A DNA stretch of 64,000 nt from Paludibacter propionicigenes WB4 (GCF_000183135.1 NC_014734.1:2666001-2730000); one strand, 5' to 3'. Positions 52,543-61,710 are shown, numbered from the stretch's first letter. The notes: a model not told the origin generated them from the letters alone. Program-made: numbers and translations.

Positions 52543-53994
52543 TTAGATTTCTTTCCGCATACGTGCCACCGGGATGTTCAACTGTTCGCGGTATTTGGCC
52601 ACGGTGCGTCGGGCAATGATGTAGCCTTTGGTTTTAAGCACTTCGGCCAGTGCATCGTCGTTCCAGGGCTTGCGTTTGTCTTCGTTCTGAACGCATTCCA
52701 GTAGAATTTGTTTTATTTCGCGGGTAGAAACTTCTTCGCCCGAGTCGTTGGTCATAGATTCGGAGAAGAAATATTTCACCGGAAAAATACCGAATTCGGT
52801 TTGGATGTATTTACTGTTGCTCACGCGCGAAATGGTCGAAATATCGTATCCGGTGCGGTCGGCAATGTCTTTCAGGATCATCGGCTTCAGATAGGTATCG
52901 TCACCTTCGATAAAAAATTCGCGCTGAAAATCCACAATCGCCATCATGGTGGTAAGTAATGTTTGCTGACGCTGTTTGATAGCGTCGATAAACCAACGCG
53001 CGGAGTCTATCTTTTGTTTTACAAACATAACCGCATCCTTCATCTCCCTACTCTGATTTTGTTTATTTCCGGAGTAGTCCTTAAACATATCATTGTACGT
53101 GCTGTTTACGCGCAGCTCAGGTACATTGCTGTTGTTGAGCGAAACGGTGAGCTGGTTTTCATTGTTTTCCAATATAAAATCAGGAACAATGGTGGACATG
53201 GATTTCTCCAGTATATTGCCACCCCATGCGTTTCCGGGTTTGGGGTTCAGGTGAATGACTTCGCTCATTACTTTTTTCAGCATGGCGTCATCCATTTCCA
53301 ACCCGCGTTGTATTTTGTCGTAGTGTTTTTTTGAGAACTCTTCGAAATATTCGTCTATCAGTCGCTTGGCAAGCTGCACGGTTGGAGTCTGTTCTTTTCT
53401 TTCGAGCTGGAGTAGCAGGCATTCCTGAAGGCATGTGGCGCAGACTCCGGCTGGGTCGAGCTGGCGAACCAGGGCGATGATGCGGTTCATTTCGGCGTCG
53501 TTGGTTTGCACGCCTGCCTGAAACACGATGTCGTCTACCATAGCTTCGGGAGTTCGTCGGAGGTAACCTTCGTCATCGATATTCCCAATCACATATTCGG
53601 TAAGCAAGCGGTCTTTTTCGGACAGGTGTAACAGGCCAACCTGATCCAGCAGGAACTCATGAAAAGTCATACCGGCCGAAAACGGAATATCTTCGTGTTT
53701 ATCGTCTTTGGAAGTATTGTTAGCCTTCAGTTTGTAGTCGGGGATGTCGTCGTCGGCCATGTATTCATCCAATTCCAGATCATCGTTATTACCACCGTCG
53801 TCGATACTTAAATCATCCATCTCTTCGGACTCTTTGTCCGTTTCAGCACCTTCTTCCAATGCAGGATTTTCCTCCAACTCCTGACGGATGCGCTCTTCGA
53901 GCTCCAAAGTAGGCACTTCGAGCATTTTGATAACCTGAATTTGCGCAGGCGATAGTTTTTGTTGTAATTTCTGTTGTAGTTGTTGCTTTAGCAT
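52543..53994 (-). CDS. rpoN: RNA polymerase sigma-54 factor
   Basis: A 483-residue RpoN. Region I is the Gln/Leu-rich N-terminus (LKQQLQQKLQQKLSPAQIQVIKMLEVPTLELEERI), region II is acidic (about 45-90), and region III holds the core-binding and DNA-binding parts ending in the RpoN box ARRTVAKYREQLNI (about 462-475). It needs an activator ATPase; none is encoded in this window. A -7 element at 54039-54046 precedes it. Confidence 0.96.
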   Translation of the reverse strand: MLKQQLQQKLQQKLSPAQIQVIKMLEVPTLELEERIRQELEENPALEEGAETDKESEEMDDLSIDDGGNNDDLELDEYMADDDIPDYKLKANNTSKDDKHEDIPFSAGMTFHEFLLDQVGLLHLSEKDRLLTEYVIGNIDDEGYLRRTPEAMVDDIVFQAGVQTNDAEMNRIIALVRQLDPAGVCATCLQECLLLQLERKEQTPTVQLAKRLIDEYFEEFSKKHYDKIQRGLEMDDAMLKKVMSEVIHLNPKPGNAWGGNILEKSMSTIVPDFILENNENQLTVSLNNSNVPELRVNSTYNDMFKDYSGNKQNQSREMKDAVMFVKQKIDSARWFIDAIKQRQQTLLTTMMAIVDFQREFFIEGDDTYLKPMILKDIADRTGYDISTISRVSNSKYIQTEFGIFPVKYFFSESMTNDSGEEVSTREIKQILLECVQNEDKRKPWNDDALAEVLKTKGYIIARRTVAKYREQLNIPVARMRKEI

Positions 53995-54038
53995 AAATGA
54001 TAATGTTTATCGGGTCAGTAAAGACCTCCAACAAGCCG

Positions 54039-54046
54039 CAAAGATA
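54039..54046 (-). promoter_or_regulatory. Putative -7 element for rpoN
   Basis: TATCTTTG on the minus strand, about 45 bp upstream of the ATG. Confidence 0.55.
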
Positions 54047-54141
54047 CGTTTTTTTCAGGAGATTATAAAGGAAAGACGCCGGGTGTTTGCAATTTTTGAG
54101 ACAAAGAGACAGGGCTTTCTGATTGAGTTTTGAGATGGGTC

Positions 54142-54190
54142 TCGCGATTTTTAATCGCGGTCTTGGAGGAATCGCGATTAAAAATCGCGA
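54142..54190. repeat. Nested palindromic repeat TCGCGATTTTTAATCGCG
   Basis: Arms TCGCGATTTTTAATCGCG (54142-54159) and its exact complement (54173-54190) are separated by 13 bases. Each arm is itself an imperfect palindrome (CGCGATT/AATCGCG), so the DNA can form one long or two short hairpins. No T-run follows. It lies between the divergent rpoN promoter region and the next terminator. Confidence 0.8.
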
Positions 54191-54216
54191 ACCCCGGTGG
54201 TTAAGACATTATGAAA

Positions 54217-54250
54217 AAAAGACACAGGTCATTAACGATCTGTGTCTTTT
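54217..54250 (-). terminator. Terminator of the outer-membrane protein gene
   Basis: AAAAGACACAG (54217-54227) and CTGTGTCTTTT (54240-54250) with extra pairing inward; T-run on the minus strand, 25 bp past the stop. Confidence 0.85.
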
Positions 54251-54275
54251 GTATGGAAATAAAACCGAATTTGAT

Positions 54276-55397
54276 TTATCGGAATGTAATCCCGAATCCG
54301 GCCGAGGCAGTGGCATATTTTTGAGCCACGTATTGCGCATGGAATGATATCACGGCAAATTTCAGGCGGAAACCGAATGTGGCATTCGGCATGGTTTCGC
54401 TACCGGTTACTTTCACCGGATCGGCCACATTTTTTATTTGCATTTTGTAGCTTCCTCCGCTCAACACCGGGTCACCCAATGTTGGGTAATTGCCGGCCAG
54501 TACAACATCGAAATTGGTTTTTACTATCCCTGCTCCAATGTAAGGGGTGAAGAACAACAGTGTTTTAGAGAATACTATGCCGGTAGTAAAAGCTTTGGTG
54601 TTGATTCTCATGCTTTGTGTGCTGTAGTTGTTCAGATTCGGGTCGGCCACGTAGCCCAGACCTCCGCCCACCAGTTTGTCGGGCGTAATCTGCGACTCAG
54701 CCGGGAAATAGTAGTCAGCATTCAACTTGGTATAAGCTACCAACACCGATGCGTCAAACGGAAGCATCTTCACACCCGGAATCCATTGCTTGAAATTATG
54801 TTTAACTCCCAGACCCCAGAAAGATACTTTGGCATCCGATGTTTTTACGGTAGGCATCCAGCGGATACTTACGTCGTTGATTATCGGCAGACCGATGGTA
54901 AACTGCACCGTAGGAGCCGGTATGTATTTCGATACGCCCTTTGGGGTGGTAAACGATACGATTTTGCCCGTTCCGTTGTTCCACAGAGGGTTTACGGTGG
55001 TTCCGTCTTTCAGGAAGTGGGGTTGCATAAGATTAAGTTCCACGCCGCTGCCTTTTCCGGCAAAGGTAGGTGCCTGTGTGGTTCCTGCCACGGTTGGTTT
55101 CAGGTTCTGAAGTCCGGTGATGTCAAACGTTCTTTCGGACTGCGGAGCCACCACCACGCTACCGCCTATGGTGAGGTCGAATCCCCATGTTTTGTGCACA
55201 TCGGCAGTGTTATACCAGTTAGAGCCCAGTCCGGCAGACAGACTGTTTCCGGCAGGTCGCAGGTAGCTGTTAGCTACTGTATTCAGGTCGGCCAATCCCG
55301 ATTTAAAAATGTTTGTGATAGCCTCCTGAGCTTTAAGCGAAGTAGTAAAGCCACAGATTAGTAAGGCGCTTGCCACCAAAAAAGATGTTTTTTTCAT
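54276..55397 (-). CDS. Outer-membrane beta-barrel protein, DUF6588-like
   Basis: A 373-residue protein with a signal peptide (about 1-23, ending LKAQ). The rest alternates hydrophobic and polar residues with many Gly/Asn, ends in an aromatic-rich strand and terminal FGITFR, typical of outer-membrane barrels. The opening motif GSNWYNTADVHKTWGFDL and the WGLGVKHNFKQWIPG block are typical of DUF6588 proteins in Bacteroidetes. Ligand unknown. A -7 element lies at 55459-55466. Confidence 0.85.
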   Translation of the reverse strand: MKKTSFLVASALLICGFTTSLKAQEAITNIFKSGLADLNTVANSYLRPAGNSLSAGLGSNWYNTADVHKTWGFDLTIGGSVVVAPQSERTFDITGLQNLKPTVAGTTQAPTFAGKGSGVELNLMQPHFLKDGTTVNPLWNNGTGKIVSFTTPKGVSKYIPAPTVQFTIGLPIINDVSIRWMPTVKTSDAKVSFWGLGVKHNFKQWIPGVKMLPFDASVLVAYTKLNADYYFPAESQITPDKLVGGGLGYVADPNLNNYSTQSMRINTKAFTTGIVFSKTLLFFTPYIGAGIVKTNFDVVLAGNYPTLGDPVLSGGSYKMQIKNVADPVKVTGSETMPNATFGFRLKFAVISFHAQYVAQKYATASAGFGITFR

Positions 55398-55458
55398 TGT
55401 TCTGTTCTTTTTGTTGAATAAAAAACGATTAAATATTCTTTACTTTTTTTCAATAATG

Positions 55459-55466
55459 CAAACATA
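55459..55466 (-). promoter_or_regulatory. Putative -7 element for the outer-membrane protein
   Basis: TATGTTTG on the minus strand; leader about 55 nt. Confidence 0.45.
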
Positions 55467-55663
55467 CATATTTTTTTTGAGATGCATCCTTTTGACAAGG
55501 CTTTCTTGCTTGCGGAATCTACTCAAAAAAAGATCGTTTAACGAAATATGCTTGTAGAAAGGGTTTCCGTAATTTGTTGAAAACTTTTTTAGCAATAGTT
55601 ATAATTTTATTTTGCAGATTAATTTAATCTTTTTACATTTGAAGCCTAAAGTGGTCAAAATAA

Positions 55664-55916
55664 GTAGAAATTTGAGTAGAAATTACGTGGAAATGCCCAT
55701 TAATAAAGGAGGAAATTAAGTTATACTTCCGAAAGTAAGGTATGCTTCCGCAGAAATAGGAGAGCTGCAGGACGAAATACCCCAAACCCACTTGGAAATG
55801 AAAGAAGGGCAGGACGAAATGAGGCAAGGGCACATAGAAACGAGTGAAAGGCAGGACGAATTAGTAGAAGGACAGGATTATTTAACGTAAGGACACGACG
55901 AAGTGACACTAGAGCA
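55664..55916. repeat. Degenerate tandem array, 21-bp period, about 12 units
   Basis: Units such as AGGACGAAATGAGGCAAGGG keep a central GAAAT every 21 bp, with an A-rich left part, variable bases, and a right part ending GGGC or GGAC. From 55769 onward the phase is exactly 21 bp for seven units; alternating units are more alike (AGGACGAAAT against ACTTGGAAAT/ACATAGAAAC), suggesting a 42-bp higher-order unit. It ends 80 bp before the unknown gene at 55999. Bases 55467-55663 show nothing recognisable. Confidence 0.85.
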
Positions 55917-55998
55917 GCATTCCAGTCATTTCTGAACGGAACAGTAAGATTTCTAAAACTAAATACTCTCTATTATTAACTTTAAACAAATTTATCCG

Positions 55999-56685
55999 AT
56001 GGAAACAAAAACAACTGCAACCACCGACGAGAAAAAAGTATCGAAATCTCATTACGAAACAATCGATGAGAAAATTACTAAAATGAAAGTAACCTTTGAC
56101 AATGCCACCTTGCCCGAAATCTTTACTGTGATGGTGACTGTAGGTTACACCGCCGAGAAAATCGACGGCATGAAAAACAGCCTGAATGACCTGATTTTGC
56201 TCAATGCCAATCAGGTGAAAGAAAGTGCGGAACAAAGCGCCGAACAAACTAAGTTCGACAACAAACGAAAGGAAATTAATACTCTTTTCAATACACACCG
56301 CGGCATGTTGCGGATTTTCTTTAAAGGAAATGACCCCGCTTACAAAACCCTGCAACTGAATGTGGAAAATCCGACAGCTTACGGTAACTGGAATCAGTTG
56401 GTAACACGATTCTATGTGCAACTGGCTAAACCCGACATGTTGGAACAAACTTCCGCTGTTGCTATCACTCAGCAAGTTGTAAACGCTCAGCAACAAGCCC
56501 TGACCGAACTGAATGCCCTTAAAGACAGCATTATCAAAGAAAGCGGCGATGCCGTAGGTGCTACCCATGCCCGCGACGTGGCGTACGATGAGCTCTATCC
56601 ACTGTACTCCGATTACGTAAAATACGCCAAACTTCTCTTACCCGACGCATCACTCCTCAAAATGCTTGGCGTTACGACGAAGTAA
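55999..56685 (+). CDS. Unknown helical protein beside a 21-bp array
   Basis: A 228-residue, soluble, helix-rich protein of unknown function. The centre holds RGMLRIFFKGNDPAYKTLQL (about 99-118), whose F-x-G-x-[SD]-P-x-Y-K pattern is shared with the array-adjacent protein at 25456-26199; the C-terminus YSDYVKYAKLLLPDASLLKMLG is also distinctive. No signal peptide or membrane span. Base composition resembles core genes, unlike the two AT-rich genes that follow. The array lies immediately upstream. Confidence 0.75.
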   Translation: METKTTATTDEKKVSKSHYETIDEKITKMKVTFDNATLPEIFTVMVTVGYTAEKIDGMKNSLNDLILLNANQVKESAEQSAEQTKFDNKRKEINTLFNTHRGMLRIFFKGNDPAYKTLQLNVENPTAYGNWNQLVTRFYVQLAKPDMLEQTSAVAITQQVVNAQQQALTELNALKDSIIKESGDAVGATHARDVAYDELYPLYSDYVKYAKLLLPDASLLKMLGVTTK

Positions 56686-56765
56686 AGAGAGATAAATAAG
56701 ATTTACCCCCGCTGTGAAGAGTGGCGGGGGAAATAAAAAATATAATAAAAATAAAATGAATTATT

Positions 56766-57191
56766 ATGAGACGATATAATTTGAATGAAGAAATTGAAAA
56801 CATTGATTATTGGCTAGAAATAGTTGATAAATATAAAATTAAGTCTGAAATTTATATAGAAAAAGCAAGAGCAGTATTTGAAAGTAAAAAAATTAAGGTT
56901 TCTGAAACAAACAATAATTCGTTTGATTTCAAGTTTCTTGGTTTAGATTTTATTGCTAAAGCAAATATCTCATTTAATAAAGAATCTTCTAAATTTAACG
57001 ATGGCGAATTGAATATTTTTCATAAAAAGAATGATGATTTTGAATTAATAATTTCATATAGTTTTGATAAGATAGGAAATATTGAGAATACTTTTAATAC
57101 TGATACTTTTGCTTTGTACTTTTATGTCGATTTTATTAAAATGGTTCTTAATAGTTCTACTGAAAAAGGAATTAAGTTTCAATTGCTTTAG
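56766..57191 (+). CDS. AT-rich hypothetical protein
   Basis: A 141-residue protein rich in Asn, Lys, Ile and Phe, with no recognised domain; the pattern FDFKFLGLDFIAKANISF (about 49-66) suggests alternating beta strands. Strongly AT-rich (many Lys AAA, Asn AAT), unlike the flanking core genes, so a recent arrival is likely. It is 41 bp upstream of another AT-rich gene on the same strand. A toxin-immunity or restriction accessory role cannot be told. Confidence 0.55.
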   Translation: MRRYNLNEEIENIDYWLEIVDKYKIKSEIYIEKARAVFESKKIKVSETNNNSFDFKFLGLDFIAKANISFNKESSKFNDGELNIFHKKNDDFELIISYSFDKIGNIENTFNTDTFALYFYVDFIKMVLNSSTEKGIKFQLL

Positions 57192-57232
57192 AATTAATCA
57201 ATCTTTGATTACATTTATAAAAAAATAGAAGA

Positions 57233-57658
57233 ATGACGAATGAAACAAACTTGAAATCTGAATTCTCAGACATAATCGAGACTACAAAATATAGGACTCC
57301 AAATTATGATGAAATTCTATTTGATGAGTATTTGAGAAGAAAACTTTCTCAATCATTCAAATTCATTGCGGATGATATCATTAGAAATATTCGATTTGGT
57401 TTAATTGAAAAATATAGTAATGATAGTGCTTGTTTTAGGGAATATGGAGTTCTTAGCACACTTAAAATCGTTGAATTAATGTTTTATCAATTAAAAGTTG
57501 GGATAAACGGTCCTCAAAAAGCTAATATCAATGATCCTGTTTATGTTATAAATAAAAATGGACAATTTATTTTATATAATGGTTATCATAGAATTCTTGT
57601 TCATCTCACAGAAGGATTGTTAGAGATTGATGCATACGTTTTGATAGTCAATATCTAG
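57233..57658 (+). CDS. AT-rich hypothetical protein with a ParB-like motif
   Basis: A 141-residue protein whose C-terminal half contains PVYVINKNGQFILYNGYHRILVHL (about 102-125), a strand-G-x-H-R pattern seen in ParB/sulfiredoxin-type domains. The N-terminal half is helical. This resemblance is weak and no nuclease or kinase function should be inferred from it. It forms a pair with the preceding gene. Confidence 0.55.
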   Translation: MTNETNLKSEFSDIIETTKYRTPNYDEILFDEYLRRKLSQSFKFIADDIIRNIRFGLIEKYSNDSACFREYGVLSTLKIVELMFYQLKVGINGPQKANINDPVYVINKNGQFILYNGYHRILVHLTEGLLEIDAYVLIVNI

Positions 57659-57791
57659 AGATGTTTGAATATTGATATAACCGAATTCATCTGAATCTTT
57701 TTTCAAGGGAATTGAGATATTTTTATCCACCACATTTAATCCTACCCCTAATCGTTTTGTTGAATAAAATCCGTAGTTTTGTATTTCAATT

Positions 57792-57825
57792 TTTGTAGAG
57801 ACGCATGGCCATGCGTCTCTACAAA
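57792..57825. repeat. 34-bp perfect palindrome in the dnaG leader
   Basis: Arms 57792-57808 and 57809-57825 (TTTGTAGAGACGCATGG and its exact complement) meet with no spacer, a perfect 34-bp palindrome ending 13 bp before the dnaG ATG. The outer TTTGTAGA/TCTACAAA words are the same as in the composite repeats at 5104 and 23546. A TAGTTTTG word at 57774-57781 could be the dnaG -7 element, which would place the palindrome at the very 5' end of the mRNA. Confidence 0.85.
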
Positions 57826-57838
57826 TTATCAATAAAAA

Positions 57839-59788
57839 ATGATTGATCAACCCACCATAGACCGCATAACCGAAGCCGCCCAGATACAAGATGTGGTTGG
57901 TGATTTTGTTACCCTGAAGAAACGCGGGGTCAACTTGCTTGGGCTGTGTCCGTTTCATGGCGAGAAAACTCCGTCGTTTATCGTGTCGCCGGCCAAAGGC
58001 ATTTTCAAATGTTTCGGTTGTGGCAAAGGCGGTAACTCGGTGCACTTTATCATGGAGCACGAGCAGATTTCGTACTACGAAGCCCTGAAATACCTGGCCC
58101 GCAAGTACAATATCGAAGTGCAGGAACGTGAGCTCAGCCCCGAAGAACAGGCTGTGCGCAACGACCGTGAATCCATGTTTCTGGTCAACGAATTTGCGCA
58201 AAAACATTTTACGCACACGCTGCACAATAATCTCGACGGAAAAGCTATCGGGCTCAGCTATTTCCGCGAACGTGGCTTCCGCGATGACATTATCCAGAAG
58301 TTCCAACTCGGATACAGTCTGGAACAACGTGATGCATTTACCCAAGCCGCCATCCGGGCCGGGTACAACAAAGAATACCTGGTAAAAACCGGCCTCACGC
58401 TCGAAGGCGACAATAATTACCTGGCCGACCGCTTCCGGGGTCGTGTTATGTTTCCCGTACATTCGCTATCCGGTAAAGTGGTGGCTTTCGGGGGACGTAT
58501 CCTCAAGAAGGACGACAAGATGGCGAAGTACGTCAACTCGCCCGAATCGGAAATTTACCACAAGAGCAACGAACTTTACGGCATCTACTTTGCCAAACAA
58601 TCCATCGTCAAGCAAGATCGTTGCTTTTTGGTGGAAGGATATACCGACGTTATCTCCATGCACCAAAGTGGCATCGAAAACGTGGTGGCCTCGTCGGGAA
58701 CGTCGCTTACCCCCGGGCAAATCCGCCTTATTCACCGTTTCACCGAAAACGTAACGGTGATTTACGACGGTGATGCAGCGGGTATCAAAGCTTCTATCCG
58801 GGGTATCGATTTACTGTTAGAAGAAGGATTGAACATCAAAGTCCTGCTCTTGCCCGACGGCGATGACCCAGACTCTTTTGCCCGTAAAACCAATGCGTCG
58901 GACTTTATCGAATACGTGGAACGCAATGCATCCGACTTTATCCGTTTCAAAACGAACCTGTTGTTGGCCGACGCGGGTAATGATCCCGTAAAACGTGCCG
59001 GGCTTGTGCTGGACATTGTACGAAGCATTTCCATAATTCCCAACACGGCCATTCGCGGCGAATATGTGAAGGAATGCAGCACGCTGCTGAACGTAGAAGA
59101 GCAGATGCTTTACTACGAAATAAACAAACTCAAAACCAATGAGCAGGAGAAAAATGCTACCCGACGGTCGAACGCTGCACCGGACATGCCTCCGCCCGAT
59201 GAGTTTTTTGCTCACGAACAGGGTGTCGTAACATCAAGGTTCGAAGAACAGGAGCGGAATATCTTACAAGTGCTTGTAAAGCATGGTGAAGCCGTTTTCT
59301 TTTATTCCGATGAAGAGAAGCAACATCCCGTAACGGTGGGCGATTATATTTTGGAAGAACTGGAGCGGGATAATCTGGTGTTTGAAAATCCGGTTCATGC
59401 CCTGATGTTCGAAGAATATAAAATGCATCATAAGCAAGAAAACTTTAGTGCCGAACGTTTTTTCCTTTATCATCAGAATGGACAGATAAGTATGCTCACT
59501 GCCGATTTGGTGACTGAGAAATATACACTCAGCAAGGTTCACTCTAAAATAAAACGGGTGGAAACCGATGCCGAACGCTTTATTGACTTGGTTCCGCGGG
59601 TGGTTTTTGAGTTTAAGAATATGCTGATTCTGGATATGATTAAACAAAAGCTGCTACAGATGAAGGCTGCCAACGATGCAAAAAACAATGCGCTGGTGGA
59701 TGAAATAATGCAGGAAATGAGCCAGCTGGAAGTGGTGAAAAAACAACTCTCTAAAACGCTCGGGGAGAGGATAATTATTAAGTTATAG
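57839..59788 (+). CDS. dnaG: DNA primase
   Basis: A 649-residue replicative primase. The CHC2 zinc finger is intact: Cys37, His40, Cys58 and Cys61 (LCPFH ... FKCFGCG). The TOPRIM domain shows VEGYTDVISM (about 264-273) and VIYDGDAAGIKA (about 305-316). The C-terminal ~220 residues form the helicase-binding region with the variable PPPDEFF linker. No rpsU or rpoD is next to it. Start at 57839 fits the family. Confidence 0.97.
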   Translation: MIDQPTIDRITEAAQIQDVVGDFVTLKKRGVNLLGLCPFHGEKTPSFIVSPAKGIFKCFGCGKGGNSVHFIMEHEQISYYEALKYLARKYNIEVQERELSPEEQAVRNDRESMFLVNEFAQKHFTHTLHNNLDGKAIGLSYFRERGFRDDIIQKFQLGYSLEQRDAFTQAAIRAGYNKEYLVKTGLTLEGDNNYLADRFRGRVMFPVHSLSGKVVAFGGRILKKDDKMAKYVNSPESEIYHKSNELYGIYFAKQSIVKQDRCFLVEGYTDVISMHQSGIENVVASSGTSLTPGQIRLIHRFTENVTVIYDGDAAGIKASIRGIDLLLEEGLNIKVLLLPDGDDPDSFARKTNASDFIEYVERNASDFIRFKTNLLLADAGNDPVKRAGLVLDIVRSISIIPNTAIRGEYVKECSTLLNVEEQMLYYEINKLKTNEQEKNATRRSNAAPDMPPPDEFFAHEQGVVTSRFEEQERNILQVLVKHGEAVFFYSDEEKQHPVTVGDYILEELERDNLVFENPVHALMFEEYKMHHKQENFSAERFFLYHQNGQISMLTADLVTEKYTLSKVHSKIKRVETDAERFIDLVPRVVFEFKNMLILDMIKQKLLQMKAANDAKNNALVDEIMQEMSQLEVVKKQLSKTLGERIIIKL

Positions 59789-59895
59789 ATAGTAGCTCAC
59801 TTCGTTCGCGTTATTCGCTTCGCCGATATTTACTTCGTTATATTAATTGTAAACCAAGTCTGTAGACTTCTGACTATAGACCATAGACTAACATA

Positions 59896-60666
59896 ATGAT
59901 TCTTTTTGACCAAATAATTTTCGGACCTATCCACAGTCGTCGACTGGGACTTTCGCTGGGTGTAAACCTGCTGCCGATTGATGCTAAAATCTGTTCGTTC
60001 AACTGTATTTACTGCGAATGTGGTTTCAACACCACCATGCACGATTCTCCCATTCCAACCCGCGATCAGGTGCGCGAAACACTCGATGCCAAGTTGCACG
60101 AAATGGTTGCCGAAGGCCAAATTCCGGATGTAATCACCTTTGCCGGAAATGGAGAACCTACACTGCATGCCGAATTTGAAGGAATTATAGATGACACCAT
60201 CGCTTTGCGGAATAAATATTGCCCCACAGCCAAAGTCAGTGTATTGTCAAACTCCACCCGCATACACAAACCGCATATTTTCGCTGCCCTCAACAAAGTG
60301 GACAATAACATCCTGAAGTTCGACTCAGCGATTGACCGTACTATGAAATTGATGGATCAACCCGTAGGAAAACACATCAACGTTGCCTGGTTTATCGAAC
60401 ATCTGAAGAAATTTGACGGACGGCTGATTATCCAAACCATGTTTTTGCGTGGTGAAGTACAGGGAGAAAAGCTTGATAATACTACTGACGAAGAAGTGGA
60501 AGCCTGGATTCAGGCACTGGAACAAATCCGTCCGCAGCAGGTAATGATGTACAGCCTCGATCGTGAAGCACCCACACAAAATCTGCAAAAGGTAAGCGTA
60601 GACGAACTAAACATCATCGCCGAAAAAGTGAGAGCAAAAGGGTTTGATGTTTCGGTAGCGGGGTAA
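59896..60666 (+). CDS. Radical SAM protein (COG0731-like)
   Basis: A 256-residue radical SAM enzyme with the cluster motif CSFNCIYC (Cys33, Cys37, Cys40), the GNGEP SAM-binding block (about 89-93) and HSRRLGLSLGVNLLP (about 13-27), typical of the Bacteroidetes COG0731-type family. Substrate unknown. The 106-bp gap before it contains only short word repeats, with TTCGTTCGCG-like and GACTATAGACC-like stretches. Confidence 0.88.
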   Translation: MILFDQIIFGPIHSRRLGLSLGVNLLPIDAKICSFNCIYCECGFNTTMHDSPIPTRDQVRETLDAKLHEMVAEGQIPDVITFAGNGEPTLHAEFEGIIDDTIALRNKYCPTAKVSVLSNSTRIHKPHIFAALNKVDNNILKFDSAIDRTMKLMDQPVGKHINVAWFIEHLKKFDGRLIIQTMFLRGEVQGEKLDNTTDEEVEAWIQALEQIRPQQVMMYSLDREAPTQNLQKVSVDELNIIAEKVRAKGFDVSVAG

Positions 60667-60768
60667 TAATGATATTTGCTTCGCGATATTTATAGATATT
60701 TACTCCCTTCGGTCGTGATATTAAGTAAGACTTCCATTTGAATATCCTTGACAGAAAGCTTATATGTA

Positions 60769-61710
60769 ATGAAAATTCTTATTTGCCCGCTAAACTGGGG
60801 ATTGGGTCATGCCACGCGCTGTGTACCGATAATCCGAAAACTTATGTCCGAGGGTCATGAGCCGGTGGTGGTGGCAGATGGTTTTCCGCTCGCATTTCTG
60901 CAACAAGAGTTTCCTTCACTTCGTTTTATCGAGTTTCCATCCTATGCTGTTTATTATGCTGCCGGCAAATCGCAGGTCGGAGTCATGCTGTTCAATTTCC
61001 CGAACATTATCGCAGGGACAATCCGGGAACATTTTTGGTTGAGGAACTTACTTCAGTCTGAACATTTCGATCAGGTTATCTCCGACAATCGTTTTGGGAT
61101 GTGGAATAAACGTGTTCATTCCATCTACATAACCCATCAGCTGATGGTAAAGATGCCGCAGGGTCTGAAAATCCTCGAACCATTGGTTCAACGTATTCAC
61201 AAAGCATTTATCAACAGGTACGACGAATGTTGGATTCCCGATAGAGAAGAGGGTGGTGGCTTATCCGGCGACTTGGCTCACCAATATCCCTTGCCTGCCA
61301 ATGCAAAGTTTATCGGGGTACTATCTCGTTTTCTTGGTATGGAAAATATAAATCCAAACAGCGAATTTGATGTGGTAGCTGTCATCTCGGGCGTAGAACC
61401 ACAACGAACAATTTTTGAGACTGCTTTAATTGAACAATATAAAAGCCGAACAGAGAAAGTGCTTATTGTTTGCGGTCAACCGCAGACCGTAAAGAATGAA
61501 CGAAAGCTTGGAAATATAAGCCTGGTGGCTCATCTTCCGGATGCTGAAATGGCGGCGGTATTACTGGGTGCAAAAAAGATTATTTGCCGGTCGGGTTATT
61601 CGAGCATCATGGATTTAGAAGCTCTTAAATGCCTGCATAAAGCCGAACTTGTACCAACTCCCGGACAAACCGAACAAGAATACCTTTATTCAGTGAACAG
61701 TTATCAGTAA
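60769..61710 (+). CDS. Glycosyltransferase family protein (MurG-like fold), C-terminus truncated
   Basis: A 313-residue GT-B type protein. The N-terminal LICPLNWGLGHATRCVPI (about 4-21) and the late ICRSGYSSIMDLEALK (about 279-294) nucleotide-sugar motifs are present. Related proteins continue about 35-45 residues after PTPGQTEQEYL, whereas here the reading frame runs into the local repeat TTCAGTGAACAGTTATCAG and stops, so the C-terminal helix is missing. ATG 60769 is preferred over the upstream in-frame TTG-type start because the family begins MKILI. Function may be reduced. Confidence 0.8.
   Translation: MKILICPLNWGLGHATRCVPIIRKLMSEGHEPVVVADGFPLAFLQQEFPSLRFIEFPSYAVYYAAGKSQVGVMLFNFPNIIAGTIREHFWLRNLLQSEHFDQVISDNRFGMWNKRVHSIYITHQLMVKMPQGLKILEPLVQRIHKAFINRYDECWIPDREEGGGLSGDLAHQYPLPANAKFIGVLSRFLGMENINPNSEFDVVAVISGVEPQRTIFETALIEQYKSRTEKVLIVCGQPQTVKNERKLGNISLVAHLPDAEMAAVLLGAKKIICRSGYSSIMDLEALKCLHKAELVPTPGQTEQEYLYSVNSYQ

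Noticed and set aside
55633-55909. Small membrane-like peptides on the minus strand of the 55664 array
   Set aside because: They arise from the A-rich 21-bp repeat read backwards; no start signals.
57620-58462. 280-residue minus-strand gene across the dnaG start
   Set aside because: Most of it is antisense to the zinc-finger region of dnaG. Only the 60-residue downstream end looks protein-like and is noted as a possible relic.
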